DNA of 64,000 nucleotides from Berberis thunbergii (GCA_003290165.1 QNQO01010727.1:1-64000); one strand, 5' to 3'; positions 45,333 through 57,625 are shown, counted from the stretch's first letter. Notes: generated from the sequence alone by a model not told the origin. Numbers and translations: made by a program.

Positions 45333-47340
45333 TTAATAAAATACTCTAAAAGTCAACACCAAAATTTCAGTACAAGTTTCCCCATAAATACTTCCATGCA
45401 TTCAAATCAAAATTGACAGTAAAAAATAACCAAATCCTCCAAATTGACAGTAAACTAAAAACTAATATTAAATGCACTAATCCATCCAAACAGACCACAA
45501 ACTCTTGTGGGTCCCCTCACAAACTATCAAAACCAGTAGATCTCCCGTCGAACTAATCCTTGCCACGTCGGATCATGAGATGGTTTCTTATTAGTTAGAG
45601 CACCCCCGTACGGAAAAAGGTAACTGGCTACAGCCGGTAAGCTTCTTTTCTTGTTGAGTTGTCATTTCGAATCGGTGAACGTCACGAGAGAAATACACTT
45701 TGAGTTGCTTTTTGGAACCCACAGCCGTAATGAAGGCCGTCCTTTATGCGTGTCTCGTTCAAGTTAATCTCAGTCGTTGATTGTTTCGGCCCAGATTGGA
45801 ATCTTTTTGGACAGGTGTCGATTTATGATTGGAAATCTTTATGGATGAACATTGAACAGCTGGTTTCATAAACCTTTATGGATTAATTTGCATTGCAAAC
45901 CTGACAAGCGCTTCGTAGATATTAAAGAAAATCAACGGCAATTTAAAAACGGTGATTGTGGTGATGGTTTGTTGTCGGCATTTTATCTCGTGATCTCAAT
46001 TTTACCCTGATTTTTTTGGGTTATATTAGGATTGATCAATTTTATTTCAATCTCGTTTTTCCTAATGTATAGTGGGATGTGAATGAGATCTGCTCATCTC
46101 GTCTTGCTCCAAATCGCCGTAAACTTTTACATATACATTATTTCACCGTATATCAAGTGGAGCCTAAGTATTTTAAAGGCTTTTATTTATGCTCATTATA
46201 AAAATTTTAAAAAAATAAGAAAATACGAAAGACCATTAATAGATATGTTACACAAGGAGAACATTTTGATTAATAATTGCGGTCAACATGGTTGCATATA
46301 ATTTAGAGAATGTGTCAATGTTCCATATTCTATCTTGAATGCATGTTGTAAGAAAAGTTTAGGGTGTGTTCGGTGGGATGAAAAATGTAACACCCTATGT
46401 GTGCGGCTCTAATACTAATTTGCTATTATGTGTTGGTGAGCTCTGAGACTAATAGTTTTATGTGTGAGTGGGCTCAAAAATTTGCAAATAATCATGTGTG
46501 GACGGATTCAGAGACTGACAAACTACTAAAAGATTATAGACTCACATCGCTTAAGTGAAAGAATGATATGTATTATGTATTATATATGTGCGAGTTTAAA
46601 TTCACATGACACAACACATTTTAAAATCGTATGAATAGTCAAGTTAGGCCCAAAACGGACAAGGCAGAAACTACCAAAATTAAACGCATTCACAACTTTT
46701 ATTTTCGCTTTTTTTGGCCCTATCAAAATAAGCTCATAAAAAAGTCTCTAGAAAATTATATCCAAAACTCCCTACCTAACATTATTTTTTTAATTTTTTT
46801 TGGCCACCCATATAACCAAGTATGGGTATGTACAGTACTCTAATCCAAAACTCCTTCAATTGTAAGCCCCTGTTTAAATATGCGCCACCAAACAAAAAAT
46901 AAAAGTGTTATTAAATTCACAAAAATTCCAAACCATCAATGCGACCAACCCTAATGACAGGTCTCTTGATTCTGTGATTGAAAGCATCTCTTTCTCATCA
47001 CTTTATTTGTCTTTTTTTTTTTTTTATAATCATTTTTGCTTCTAAATAAATAGGATCCATTTGGTTTCCCTCACCTTTATCCACCATTAGCTGCACAAGT
47101 GCTGCAAGTGCCCATGGGAATTTTATAGCCTTTCAAGTGTTGGTGGTCTTGTAAAGGTTTTTGTTGGTATTGTAATTAGGGAGGGGATGTCTTGTATGAG
47201 GTCTATTTAGGGTTTTTTTTTGTGGCATTGCCAAAAAGGGCAAGTCCTCGCGGAGCACCCATGTTGTGGTCGCTTGTGACATATCGGCCATACTTGTAGT
47301 CGGATGTCCTAAATAGACATTTGATGATAATATCTTTGTG
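45333..47340. other. Intergenic DNA
   Basis: No gene is recognised. The stretch 46385-46560 (TGTAACACCC-like start, CTCACATCGC near the end) resembles leader/LTR fragments of small non-autonomous retroelements, but the match is weak. Confidence 0.45.
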
Positions 47341-47344
47341 TGTT

Positions 47345-47720
47345 TTGTAATGAGAATAACGAAACTCTTAATCACTTGATGATGCTCAACAACTGCAAAT
47401 TTTTCAAATCTAATTGGATCAGTTTCTTATCAGAATTTGGTATGAGTTTGATTTTTCATTGTTCCCTTTTGCATTGACTAAGTTGGCAGTCCTGAACTAA
47501 TCCATCCCTGTGCACCGAGTAGTTATGGCGTAGTGTTAATCATGTGGTGTGTTGGAAAGAGAGAAATATGAGGGTTTTTTAACGACTTAACAGATCAGAA
47601 CAATCTATCTTTATCGAGATTAGTTAAATATTGCGAATGATGAATTCAGCTTGTAATTTTTTCAAAACTTGTTCTTTAACACCTTCATGGTGTCTTGGCA
47701 TTCCTTGATCTAGAAATAGT
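47345..47720 (+). pseudogene. LINE ORF2 tail fragment 2
   Basis: Encodes NETLNHLMMLNNCKFFKSNW, then LWRSVNHVVCWKERNMRVF and, after a stop, a tail with NSACNFFKTCS. This is the zf-RVT-to-C-terminus part of a plant LINE. It is homologous to 43130-43340. Confidence 0.65.
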
Positions 47721-47881
47721 TTTCTATGGTATCTTGTTTCATTTATTATCTTCAATAAAAATCTTCGTATTTGACCAAAATAATAATAATAATATTGGAT
47801 CATGTATGGTTGTTATATGCCACACTTGCTTCAGACAACATTTGGACTATATATTAATGTTTTGGACATGTAACGGTTTTA

Positions 47882-48265
47882 TCGCCATTTCGATTTTGAT
47901 TTATTTTAGCATTACTAACCTTTCATTTATTAGTACTATCATAAGCTGAAAATAAATAAAAAACAAAAGAAGTTTGAGTTCATGAGATTATAAAAACTAG
48001 GGTGTCCATGCATCCTACATGAGCGCGGATATTTAATATTTTTTTATTTTATTACAATAATTCAATAATAAGAAAATAATATTATTAAATTTCTAAACAA
48101 AATAATTATATATAATTTTTAAAGACGCCTTCTTGATTTTGATTTATTTTAGCATTACTAGCCTTTCATTTTTTAGTGTTATCATACGCTGAAATAAAAA
48201 TAAAAAAAATAAAAAAAAATGAAAAAAACAAAAGAAATTTGAGTTCATGAGATTATAAAAAAGAG
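47882..48265. repeat. Tandem direct duplication (~245-bp period)
   Basis: About 47882-48003 and 48125-48265 share TGATTTATTTTAGCATTACT and TTTGAGTTCATGAGATTATA. The second copy is expanded by A-rich runs. No coding role is seen. Confidence 0.7.
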
Positions 48266-49514
48266 TGTACAGCTTTTGTGTTTCAGTACTTGGGCCAAAT
48301 TAGCTTGATGGGCTTCAAATTTGCTTCCCATTGGGCCTTACCGTAAAAGGATTTGTTAATCGAAACGGAGGCTGTTTGCTGGTCCTAATTAGTGTTGGAT
48401 TCCAAACGGCAACGGCCGGTTTGGATTTCTCATTTTTACTTCTATTGCTCAGGAAATTCAAGTCGCGCACTCTAAATTACAAAAAATGCTATTTATCAAA
48501 CCGCATCCCGTTGCCATCCATATTGACATCAACCACAATTTTACCTGAGCCTACCGATCATTAAGGAAATTTCGTTATTTATATGGCTTTATTATATTAC
48601 AGTAATTCAACATTCAATGGAAAAAAAAACATCAATCAATGATTTGTTTCAAAATTATTTATTCAACTTCTCAAGTTTGTACAAAAGAAAATTGAACATA
48701 AAGATAACAGTGAAGGACTAAGAGTAAATATAAACTTTTGTCAACTCAACAATTAGGCTCAGAGCCCAAGCCCAAGCCCATCTGAAGTCTGAAATTGGGC
48801 TAGGCTTTCACCTTTCTAAGTAAAACGTATGGTGAGGTAAATTTGTCTTGGTCAGGTTTTGATTTGTGCGTATGATATTAATTTCAAATAATGGATTATG
48901 TCTAGTAATGAACGACGGTCAAAAAATGTCATTACCCACAAGACCAGTTATGGATAATTTTGGGTGGAATGTTGTATCGTTCAAAATTCTTATAGCGCAC
49001 GGGATTGGATGAACCTTATCCTGTTGTTTTATCTTCGAGACGGGATTGGGACATGATAGACCTCATCCCTTTCCATCTCAAATGGGATCGGGATGGGACA
49101 AGATGATTTAAAGATAGTAAAAATTGTTAAAACTTTATATAAAAAATAAGAATATAATTTTTTATTCTAATGTGACTAAATATCCAAATTAAGAATACAA
49201 ATTCATTTTATTATCGAATACCCAAATTAAAAATAACAATTCATTTTTAGTTGCTGGAATAATAATTTCAAACTTTATATCAAATTGACATCTCTTTCGG
49301 ATATAAAATTAAAATGTTAAAATTCATTATAATAAATAGTAAATAAATAACTTCAGAACGGGATTGAAAATCTTCATCCTAATCCCATCCCACTTTAGAT
49401 TGGGATAGGACGGGATCAAAATGAGTTTGATCAATCCTAAAAGAACCAGGAAAATCGCGACAAGCCGAAAAGATATCGAGATCGCAGGATGGAATACACA
49501 CCCCTATTAGAGCG
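48266..49514. other. AT-rich intergenic DNA
   Basis: No gene is recognised. It includes several GGGATTGGGATGGGA-like patches near 49030-49110 and 49360-49430. Confidence 0.5.
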
Positions 49515-50050
49515 TATAATGCTAAAAGCCCAAAAACCAATTCGTTCGGATAATAACATTTACCAATTAGCCCGACCCTGAAAGCTTTCAAAAGCCCAAG
49601 CTACATTTATTGCCGATATCGCCCTCACCTAAATACTAAATTCCCACCACCTCTTCTTCTTATTCTTCTTCTTAGTTCCGTAGAAACAAAACCCACACCA
49701 CCTTCATTTTCTTATTTTTCGAAATCAAAATCATCCGTGGACGACAACTCCTCTCGGATCTCTATACCTTTGTACGCCAAACTCTTCCTCTCCATTTATT
49801 TATGTAAGAAGTTTGGTCCTGCAACAGTAGCCTAGCCTGTGTGTGTCCTCACCAGGGATTTCGGATTTTGTTGAACTTGGTGAAATTGAAGATTGGCCTT
49901 CGGATTTTGTTGTTCCCATTTGCGTTTCTGGATCTAATTTGATGTTTTGATTGATTTTGATCGAACCCCATTTTGTAATTTGGGAGAAAAAACAACAAAT
50001 ATTCAGGTATTGTTTGCTCCATTTTGTTTTGTAAAACTTTGTTTGTTGGG
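49515..50050 (+). pseudogene. Duplicated promoter/leader of XPB (left part, split by a retrotransposon)
   Basis: Aligns base by base with 60521-61037, from TATAATGCTAAAAGCCCAAA to TTTGTTTGTTGGG. It includes the CT-rich leader and the AATATTCAG|GT splice donor of the 5' UTR intron. It is interrupted at 50050 by gypsy element 2 and resumes at 56280. No XPB coding exon follows this copy, so it is a detached fragment. Confidence 0.85.
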
Positions 50051-50420
50051 TGTCACAAGTGTGACTGTAACTCTGAAAATAAGCACAAAGGAGATGGAAA
50101 ATAGTAGATGGAATTGAACAATTAGAAATGAATGAACCTCTCTTCTGGTGATCCCACACAGAAAGCCTAAATCAAAACTCTTCTCTGTTATTTTATATTA
50201 CAACTTCTTATCTATTTATGCACAGTTCAGCTAACAAAATTTCAAACTAGCCAATTGTAGGCTTACACGTGTTGGCCATGGGCCATCTGTTTGTAACTAA
50301 CTATAAGGGAATTACTACACTATCCATGTCTTAAACTTTCAAATTTGAATTTGGCGCCTTTTTTTTGCGCCATTTTTTCTGCAACAAATTTCAGTCCTGG
50401 TTGCTCTTGAGGACGTGACA
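50051..50420 (-). repeat. LTR of gypsy 2 (left, 370 bp)
   Basis: Ends are TGTCACAAGTGTGACTG...GAGGACGTGACA. It carries about 96 bp (about 50073-50166) that are missing from the right LTR. It is the 3' LTR in element orientation. Confidence 0.93.
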
Positions 50421-50767
50421 ATGCCCTCCCCTTAAGACAAATCCGTGTCCTCGAGGATTAAACGAGGGGAACATGGCTTGGATGTGTTGCCAATCTTCCC
50501 ATGTATAATCTTTTTGTGAGGAGTTTGACCATTGAACTAGTACTTGTGTCACGACTTTATTGTGTCGAGGGATTAGCCTGCGGCCTAAGATGGGTGTTGG
50601 TTCAACCCTTAAGTTTTTTGAGTTATCTACCAGAGGTAGTAGGGGGGGGTGGGGATGATGGATGCCTCCAATTTCTTCTTCAACTGAGATACATGGAACA
50701 CATTGTGGATTTTCGATTGAGGTGGTAAGTCCAACTTGTAAGCTACAACACCTATGCGTTCAATGAC

Positions 50768-51238
50768 CTAAAACGGACCATAGAAGCGAGAAGATAACTT
50801 CAGGTTGTGGTGGATGATCACTGATGTTTGGCGATAAGGCTGAAGACGAAGGTATACCCAGTCTCTTACAGTGAACTCACGCTCAACACTGTTTCTATCC
50901 ACACAAGTCTTCATGCGCTCTTGAGCTCGATGGAGCTTCTCCTTGATAATAGAGAGCATGTGGTAGTTCTGGACATCAGAGATGGTTGTATGGATTAGGG
51001 GAGGTAGAGCCATCAATGGTGGGGTGTACCCATACAGTGCCTGAAAATGAGATGTTTGTAAACTGGAGTGGTATGATGTATTAGACCAGTACTCTGCCAA
51101 ATACAACCACTTGGTCCACTGAGAAGGTGTCTCACTTGTCATACACCGTAGGTATGTTTCCAAACAAGCATTTGTACGCTCCGTTTGTCCATCAGTTTGG
51201 GGATGGTAAGCGGAGCTCAAGTTGAGAGTTGTGCCCAA
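50768..51238 (-). pseudogene. Gypsy 2 integrase C-terminal part
   Basis: Contains NLSSAYHPQTDGQTERTNAC, the end of the catalytic core, then LYGYTPPLM and a C-terminal GPY/F-like segment (SSRFYGPF). Further minus-strand codons toward 50620 read like a chromodomain-type tail ([11 protein letters not shown]). The catalytic first half is in another frame upstream. Confidence 0.8.
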
Positions 51239-51953
51239 GGCTTTGAATAGATCTTGCCAAAAAAAAAGCTGAGAAAAACCTTGTCTCGATCACTGACTAT
51301 GGAAGCTGGCAAACCATGTAGTTTATAGATGTGCTGGAGGAACAATTATGCTACAATAGCTGAAGTAAATGGGTGAGAGCCAGTGAGAAGAAATGACTAT
51401 ACTTGGTGAGACGGTCCACAATTACTAGGATTATTGTCTTGCTATGTGAAGAAATAAGACCCTCGATGAAATCCATCGAGATATGCTGTCATGCTTGGTT
51501 CGGTATAGGTAGAGGTTGAAGGAGGCCTTCGTAGGTGGACTGATTATTTTATTTTTTTTGACAAATGGTGCATTCCGTGATGAAGGTGAGGACTGCCATT
51601 TTTAATTTTGGCTAAAAGAAATATATTTGCAGTCTCTTGAGTGTAGTGGTGATGCCCGAATGACCTCCAAGAGCAGAGTTATAAAGCTCTTGCAGTAATT
51701 TTTGTCTAAGAGAACCAGTTGTTCCAACATATATCTGATGTTTGTGCTGCGAGTCAGGTTGAACAAGGAGTTGTGGAATGAGCTGGTGTGCCAGTGTCTC
51801 CTGTTCATAAGAGCTAATGATATCTAGTACCCACTGTGGTCTGACAATGGAGAGGGTTGAGCACTGAATTTCAGGTTCCATACACCTTGATAAGGAGTCT
51901 GCAACAGTGTCATCAGTGCCCTTTTTTGTAGTGAATTTCGTAATCGAAGCCAA
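51239..51953 (-). pseudogene. Gypsy 2 RNase H end and integrase N-terminal part
   Basis: The 51953-51612 frame has KGTDDTVADSLSRC, the tail of RNase H, then the integrase zinc-binding region beginning with YNSALGGHSGITTTLKRLQ. Core pieces (GISMDFIEG-like, near 51470) can be read only with frameshifts. Confidence 0.7.
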
Positions 51954-52663
51954 GGAGCTCGGACAACCATTTTTGTTGTGTCATAGTAGTAACCTTCTAT
52001 GCTAGGAAGTATCTAATACTCTGGTGATCTGTGTAGATATGAAACTTTGAGCCCAATAAGTAAGATCTCCACTTGTGGACAACCATTACAATAACAATTA
52101 ATTTTTTTTCGTATGTGGATAAGGTAAGATTCTTTGGACTAAGAGCCTTACTAAAAAAACAATTGGTTTACCCCTTTGGGACAAAACTGCTCATACACCT
52201 CTACTACATGCATCAGTTTTAATATTGAAAGGAGAAGTAAAGTCGGGAAAAGCTAATACAGGGGCCCTACACATAGCCTCTTTTAATTGAGTAAAAGCTA
52301 TTGTATCTAATGGGGACAAGTGAAAATAAATTTTCTTTAAGTGGGTTGTCAAAGGAAGAGTAATTTGGCCGTAGTTTTGGATGAACTTTCTATAGTAACC
52401 TGTGAGACCAAGGAAACCCCATAATTGTTTGATATTAGTGGGTATTGGCCACTTGGTCATGACCTCTATTTGCTTGGATAGGCCTCTACACCCTGCCCAC
52501 TAACAATGTGCCCAAGATACTCAAGTCTTGGTTGAGCAAAAGAGCATTTGGAAGACTTGACATATAATTGGTGTTGCCTGAGAATAGAAAAAACAGTGTG
52601 CAAGTGTCCCAAGTGAAGAGTGAAAGATGGGCTATACACCAAAATGTCATTAAAAAAATACAT
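51954..52663 (-). pseudogene. Gypsy 2 RT thumb and RNase H
   Basis: The 52663-52466 frame has FFNDILVYSP, the catalytic box with one Asp replaced by Asn, then HQLYVKSSKCSFAQPRLEYL and GHIVS. The 52460-52191 frame has KQLWGFLGLTGYYRKFIQNY and FNIKTDAC, the connection and start of RNase H. Confidence 0.85.
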
Positions 52664-53276
52664 GGACGAATTTTCTTAAAACGGGATTGAATACTTGGTT
52701 CATCAAGGCTTGGAAGGATGTCGGAGCATTGGTGAGACCAAATGGCATCAATCTAAACTCAAAGTGGCCATGGTGTGTTTTAAAAGCCGTTTTATGGATA
52801 TCCGGAGGGTGGACAAGTATTTGATGGTAACCGGACCTCAAGTCTAATTTGGAAAAAATTGTGGCTTCATGCAACTCATCCAGTAACTCATCAATCAAGG
52901 GCATGGGGAACTTGTCTTTGATGGTTATCTCATTGAGTTTCCTATAATCTACGCAAAATCTCCATGATCCATATTTTTTTTTAACTAAGAGAATTGGGGC
53001 AACAAAAGGACTTTGGGAATGTTGTATAAGACCTGCTTCTAACATCTCCTGAACCAAGTTTTCAATCATAGACTTTTTCATGTGAGGGACTTTGTAAGGG
53101 TTTTGGGAAGGAGTTGGATGACCAAGTTTCAGGGGCATGTGATGGTTGAAGTTTTTATGAGGAGGTAAGGTGGTGGGTTCCTGAAAGACGTCTCTGAACT
53201 CGTGAATTAATTGTTGTATCTCAGGTGGTTGTTGTGCCTGTTGACAAGGAAAAAACATAGAAAACAGGTGACACAA
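52650..53276 (-). pseudogene. Gypsy 2 reverse transcriptase
   Basis: 208 codons with [50 protein letters not shown] and FEFRLMPFGLTNAPTSFQAL, the fingers and palm of Ty3 reverse transcriptase. The frame breaks just before the catalytic DD box. Confidence 0.9.
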
Positions 53277-53930
53277 AAATAATTTGCAGGCTTCTTAATA
53301 AGTTTTGAAATGTCCTTACCCTCCATTAAATTTAGATCACCTGTATCAGATACTATTTGCAGGGTGACTGGCTTCCCATGAATCTTCAAGGTGAGTTGTA
53401 GCTTCTGCAGGTTCAAGGTGAATCCCCGAATGGTTTCAACCAATTTCCACCTAGCATCATATCATATCCTCCAAGAGGAAGTAACCTGACAGTCCCTTCG
53501 AATTGTATTCCCTGCATATAGTCCATTTCAAAGGCTGACAGACAACATTACTAACAAGTTGATCACCATTTGCAACCTTAACCAACATCTAAGGAGTGAG
53601 TATTGTTGGCCATTTAGTGTCTTTGACCACTATTGGATCTACGAAAGAATGTGTGTTGCATGTGTCCACTAACATGGAGATAGACCTCTTATTGATCAGG
53701 CCCTTAATTAGCAATGTGTTAGCAGACATGCTACCATGGATTCCATGCAAAAAAACTTCCATATCGATTTGGAATTTCTTGGAGCAAACTTTATGTGACT
53801 ATTGTAGGTTCTTCTGCTTCTTTTTCTATTGATTCATTTTTTTATATGAGCAAGTAAAGGTGTTGCTGCTTACATAGGTGGCCTGGCCTATACCGTTCCT
53901 CACAGTTATAGCACAACCTGTTTTCCCTCC
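53207..53930 (-). pseudogene. Gypsy 2 zinc knuckle and protease region
   Basis: Near 53926-53885 the minus strand encodes LCYNCEERYRPGHLC, a CCHC zinc knuckle. Downstream, VSDTGDLNLMEG (about 53350) is the position of a retroviral-type aspartic protease, whose usual motif is D-G-; here it is altered. Several stops intervene. Confidence 0.65.
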
Positions 53931-54210
53931 TCAATCTCATGTGTGATGGGGTTAATAGGAGGTATAGCATTAGTGGGCATTGGGTTGGTATAGGTGGTGG
54001 TGGAATTTGGTTGTTTATTAGGTTGATTGGAGTTGTAGGTTACTGGTGGTGTTAGGTGAGTGTTTTAAGGTTGACTGTTTCTGCTGGTGATGTATGAAGT
54101 AGGTGAGTGATTGGTGTGTTTGTTGGCAAATGAGTTAGGACTGTTGTACTTGGTGTTGTGAGGCTTGTGAATGGAGGCCTCATGCATTCTGGCGAGTGAT
54201 AGAGCTTGAG

Positions 54211-55329
54211 TAGGGGTTGGCAGTGGGGCTGATTTTCACGGATATCCGCCCCACCCAATTCGATTGGAGCGGATTTGGATGTGGCTAAATGGGTTTTCGG
54301 GTGGTTTAGGGAATTCAAACAACATCCGTTGAATATTCGGGGCGGATACGGATTTGGCAATATCCGCCCCATGGATATCTGTTTATCTCGTGCTATTACT
54401 GAAATACCTTTAATAGTCAATACTTAAAAGAGTAAAAAAAAAAAAAAAACCTAAACCTATTTCCTCTATTTCTCCTGTTTTCCTTCTTTTGCTAATCTTT
54501 TCCCTACTTCCTCTCCATCGAAAGCCATCGAAAGAATCACCACCCCTCCCGATTGCCTCCCTCTCCCCTCCCTGCCTTCCAAGCAACCTCCCGTTCAGTG
54601 CATTTTTCTCTCTCTCTCTCTCTCTGTCTCTCCTGGATGTATCTCTGCATCTCCTTCTCTTTCATGATTCTGTTTGGAATCTTGGATGTCGGCAGGAGAT
54701 TGAAGGGCTTGTTGTTGTCTAGCTTCTGATGCTGCATCATACCTCCAATAAGCATCTCCCATGGTTGCTCAATCGATGGAAAACCAAAACGACTGCGAAG
54801 AAATAAGAAGAAAAAAATCAAGGAAAGGGTTTTAAAGAGCTGAATGAAGAGAAAAACATAGGAGAAATTCACAAATCTATGTATTTTGGCTACTCCCAAA
54901 ACCTAAAACCAAGTGTTTGCTGCCCCTCCTTCACGAATTAAGGGGCATTTTTACCACAGGTCCACAGTAAGAGCGAAGGCGCTTCCCGGCTAGAAAAGGA
55001 AGGGCATGTTGCTGATTAGGGTTTCGATTTGCAAAACTAAAAATTGGTGGAGAGATCCGTAGTTCTTGATCTTTGTATATGAGGATTTGTAGATATCATT
55101 TCAATTTTTTGTTGAAATTTTGTATGTTTATCGATATGGTGTTGAGGTTGAAAAGTATATATATTTTTTAATACCGATATTCGGGCGGGGCGGATATTCG
55201 TCAATCCGTTCGGATTGGGGACAAGTTTTGTAATTTTATATAAACGAATAACCAGGGCGGATTTGGGGATCCGTGATCCCCAACGGGGCAGGGATGGATA
55301 TGCCCAAATTCGCCCCGTTGTCATCCCTA
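54211..55329. mobile_element. Non-autonomous hAT element nested in gypsy 2 gag
   Basis: Ends TAGGGGTTGGCAGTGGGGC and, inverted, TAGGGATGACAACGGGGC. It is flanked by the perfect 8-bp repeat AGCTTGAG (54203-54210 and 55330-55337). Subterminal regions are rich in GGCGGAT/ATCCGCC motifs in both orientations. It is 1119 bp with no transposase; the open frames inside (for example 54537-54899, -) show no domain. Confidence 0.92.
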
Positions 55330-55337
55330 AGCTTGAG

Positions 55338-55864
55338 TTAGGGTAGTAGGTTTGAATAGTTGCACAAGGGGCTTGACCTCTGGGCGTATAATAGTTAGGG
55401 TAGTAGGTTTGAATAGTTGAATCCTCAAACCTTTCACACAAATCGTGAATAAACAGACCCCAGTTAAGCATTTCTCTGCTTATTTGGTAGTCAAGAAACT
55501 ACATGTCTGCTTTTCCCATCAAATGGATCGATGGCATACTAACCTTGTTTTCTTCTGCTACTTGAAAGAATGTGAAGTATCGATCACATTTCTTAACCCA
55601 TGATCTAGGGTTTGTTCCATCAAACACGGGAAGGTCTAATTTAGAGATTCTAGGAAAAATACCTTGCTGCTCCCAATGAGTTTGGGAACTGGATCTGTGA
55701 TTGGTAGCTCCTGAAATGGGCGTGGAAGAAGAGCTCGGTCCTATAGCATGCACTGTGCTTGTTTGGCTCTGAATAAGCTGGAACAGTTGATCAAAACGAG
55801 TGTCAACTCGCTTCTCTTGAGCTTCTTGATTCTGAGTGAGCTTCTTGAATTCGTTTTTCATCAT
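55338..55864 (-). pseudogene. Gypsy 2 gag, N-terminal part
   Basis: A frame starting at 55864 (MMKNEFKKLTQNQEAQEKRV) with a coiled-coil-like leader, then FPRISKLDLPVFDGTNPRSW, a well-known gypsy gag motif. It is truncated by a stop near 55499; the remainder of gag continues beyond the hAT insertion at 54202 and lower. Confidence 0.8.
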
Positions 55865-56005
55865 TCAATTTGATTTGAAGTCCGACTTTGATTCTTCCTG
55901 GACTCTTTCATAAACATTTTGATTTCCTTTGCTCTCGTCTCCATGGTTGCTAGATTCAATCGATCACTCCACAGTTCTGAGAATCGACACAACTTTGATA
56001 CCAAA

Positions 56006-56279
56006 TGTCACAAGCGTGATTGTAACCCTAAATCAAAACTCTTCTCTGTTCTTTTCTATTACAACTTCTTCTCTATTTATACATAGTTCAACTAACATAA
56101 TTTCAAACTAGCCAATTGTAGGCTTACACGTGTTTGGCCATGGGCCATCTATTTGTAACTAACTATATGGGAATTACTAAACTATCCTTGTCTTAAACTT
56201 TCAAATTTGAATTTGGCGCCTTTTTTTGCGCCATTTTCTGCACCAAATTTCAGACCTTGTTGCTCTTGAGGACGTGACA
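56006..56279 (-). repeat. LTR of gypsy 2 (right, 274 bp)
   Basis: Matches the left LTR apart from the ~96-bp deletion and scattered substitutions. It is the 5' LTR in element orientation. The primer-binding site abuts it at 56005 and lower. Confidence 0.93.
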
Positions 56280-57625
56280 TTGGGTTCAAGTTTGGCAAAA
56301 AATAACCCATTTTATTCGATCTGCAAATTCAAATTTTTGCAAGGTCATAGATTTAGACGTGAAAGAAAGAAACCACTTTGTAGATGGGTTTGTTGAATAT
56401 TGTTTCTTTTTGTTGTGTTTTATTTTTCGTAAATAATTCGCTTGAATTGACACCTTTGAAGAAAACCCCATTTGTTGATTTGCTCTGTTTCCAAAATCGG
56501 GGTTTGAGATTGTCGTAATTAGAGCTTGAGAGAGTTATCATTTGTGTTTTTGTTACACGTCCAAAACTCGATTTGTGAAGCAAGCTGGGGTTTTGAGGAT
56601 CCTATAACCTTATCTTTGAAATAAAGAGCATAAAGGTACATCAATTTTACATACTCGATTATCTTTTCGTCATTCACTATATCAAAACAAGGAAAAAAAT
56701 TTTCATTCACATCCTCAACCAAGTTAAAAGGTGGATCAATGAGGTTAAGCTAAGGGTTAAACTCACCAAATGAGCTACTGTCGATATGATTTCTTGGTGG
56801 ACAAGCTTGAACTCATGATCTTGGTAGACACCTATCAATTGCTTGATCATCTTGAGGATGTGATTCTCCCTTCCCTAGCAGATAAAAAAGATGGAGATGA
56901 TGTTCTTGAAGCACATGGTTCAAAAAGAAAAAAACCATTAAACACTAGGACCGTATTAGTTCTTGAAAGATTCTAGTAGCTGATAATGATCTTCATTTAA
57001 CTTCTTTTTTCTGGGTTAAGCCCTGAATTTAGGGTATGCCTTCTTTGTTCGCGAAGATCTTCGAGGAGCGTTTCCCTTAGGTACCTAAGTTGTGGTTGCC
57101 GCACATTCATTTTCAATGTTGTTTTGACCCGACTTAGTAAATCCCACTTCCAATATATTTTTAGTTCTATGAACCTTTGCTTCCAACTATCACATTGTAT
57201 TTCTCTATTGCCTCCTTCATTGCATTGTTAACTTCGATTTCTTTTTTTATAATCTTCTAATGTTTTCAAAAAATATTTGACTTTAGATAAGGATAGTAGA
57301 TTTTCCATACCTTCAATGTCGAACCCCAAACCTTGAACTTCGATTAACGGCTCATCTATATCTTCCATGGAAGCAAATATAGTATCCTTTTTGGGGTTCT
57401 GACTTCGTTTGTTCATCCCCTTGTATAGCTTCTTCATTGTCTACTACCTGCAAGCTCTGTAATAGTGCACTGCGCAGATTGTTCATTGTCTATGTTATTT
57501 CCTTTGTTGTCGTAATTTGGTCACAAAGTTGGACAATTAAGACTTTCATGTTGTCTTAGTTTTGGAGTAAAACAGTCCTTTGTTATCTGGTTTTTGTTAT
57601 TCCAGGGAACAATTTCTTATAGTTA
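56280..57625 (+). pseudogene. Duplicated XPB leader (right part) with a 0.9-kb insertion
   Basis: 56285-56576 aligns with 61033-61315, and 57503-57625 with about 61312-61435 (GGTCACAAAGTTGGACAATT and the acceptor-like CCAGGGAACA). Homology ends before the XPB start codon. The block between, 56577-57502, is an insertion absent from the other copy. Confidence 0.8.
56577..57502 (-). mobile_element. 926-bp insertion of unknown class
   Basis: Recognised by comparison with the other XPB leader. A 5-bp direct repeat TTTGT lies at each side (56572-56576 and 57503-57507). It holds small frames on both strands: 57437-57228 (-, 69 aa, MKKLYKGMNKRSQ start, charged) and 56976-side 56770-56976 (+, 68 aa). 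No terminal inverted repeat or family is recognised. It may carry a captured gene fragment. Confidence 0.6.

Larger units (their letters stand above)
50051..56279 (-). mobile_element. Ty3/gypsy retrotransposon 2, complete with both LTRs and nested hAT
   Basis: Two LTRs (50051-50420 and 56006-56279) begin TGTCACAAG and end GACGTGACA. A 5-bp target duplication TTGGG flanks the element (50046-50050 and 56280-56284), confirmed by the uninterrupted site at about 61033-61039. On the minus strand: primer-binding site TTTGGTATCAAAGTTG next to the right LTR, gag with zinc knuckle, protease, reverse transcriptase, RNase H, integrase, and a polypurine tract AAGGGGAGGGCAT next to the left LTR. It is structurally complete but every domain is broken by stops or shifts. 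Confidence 0.95.
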
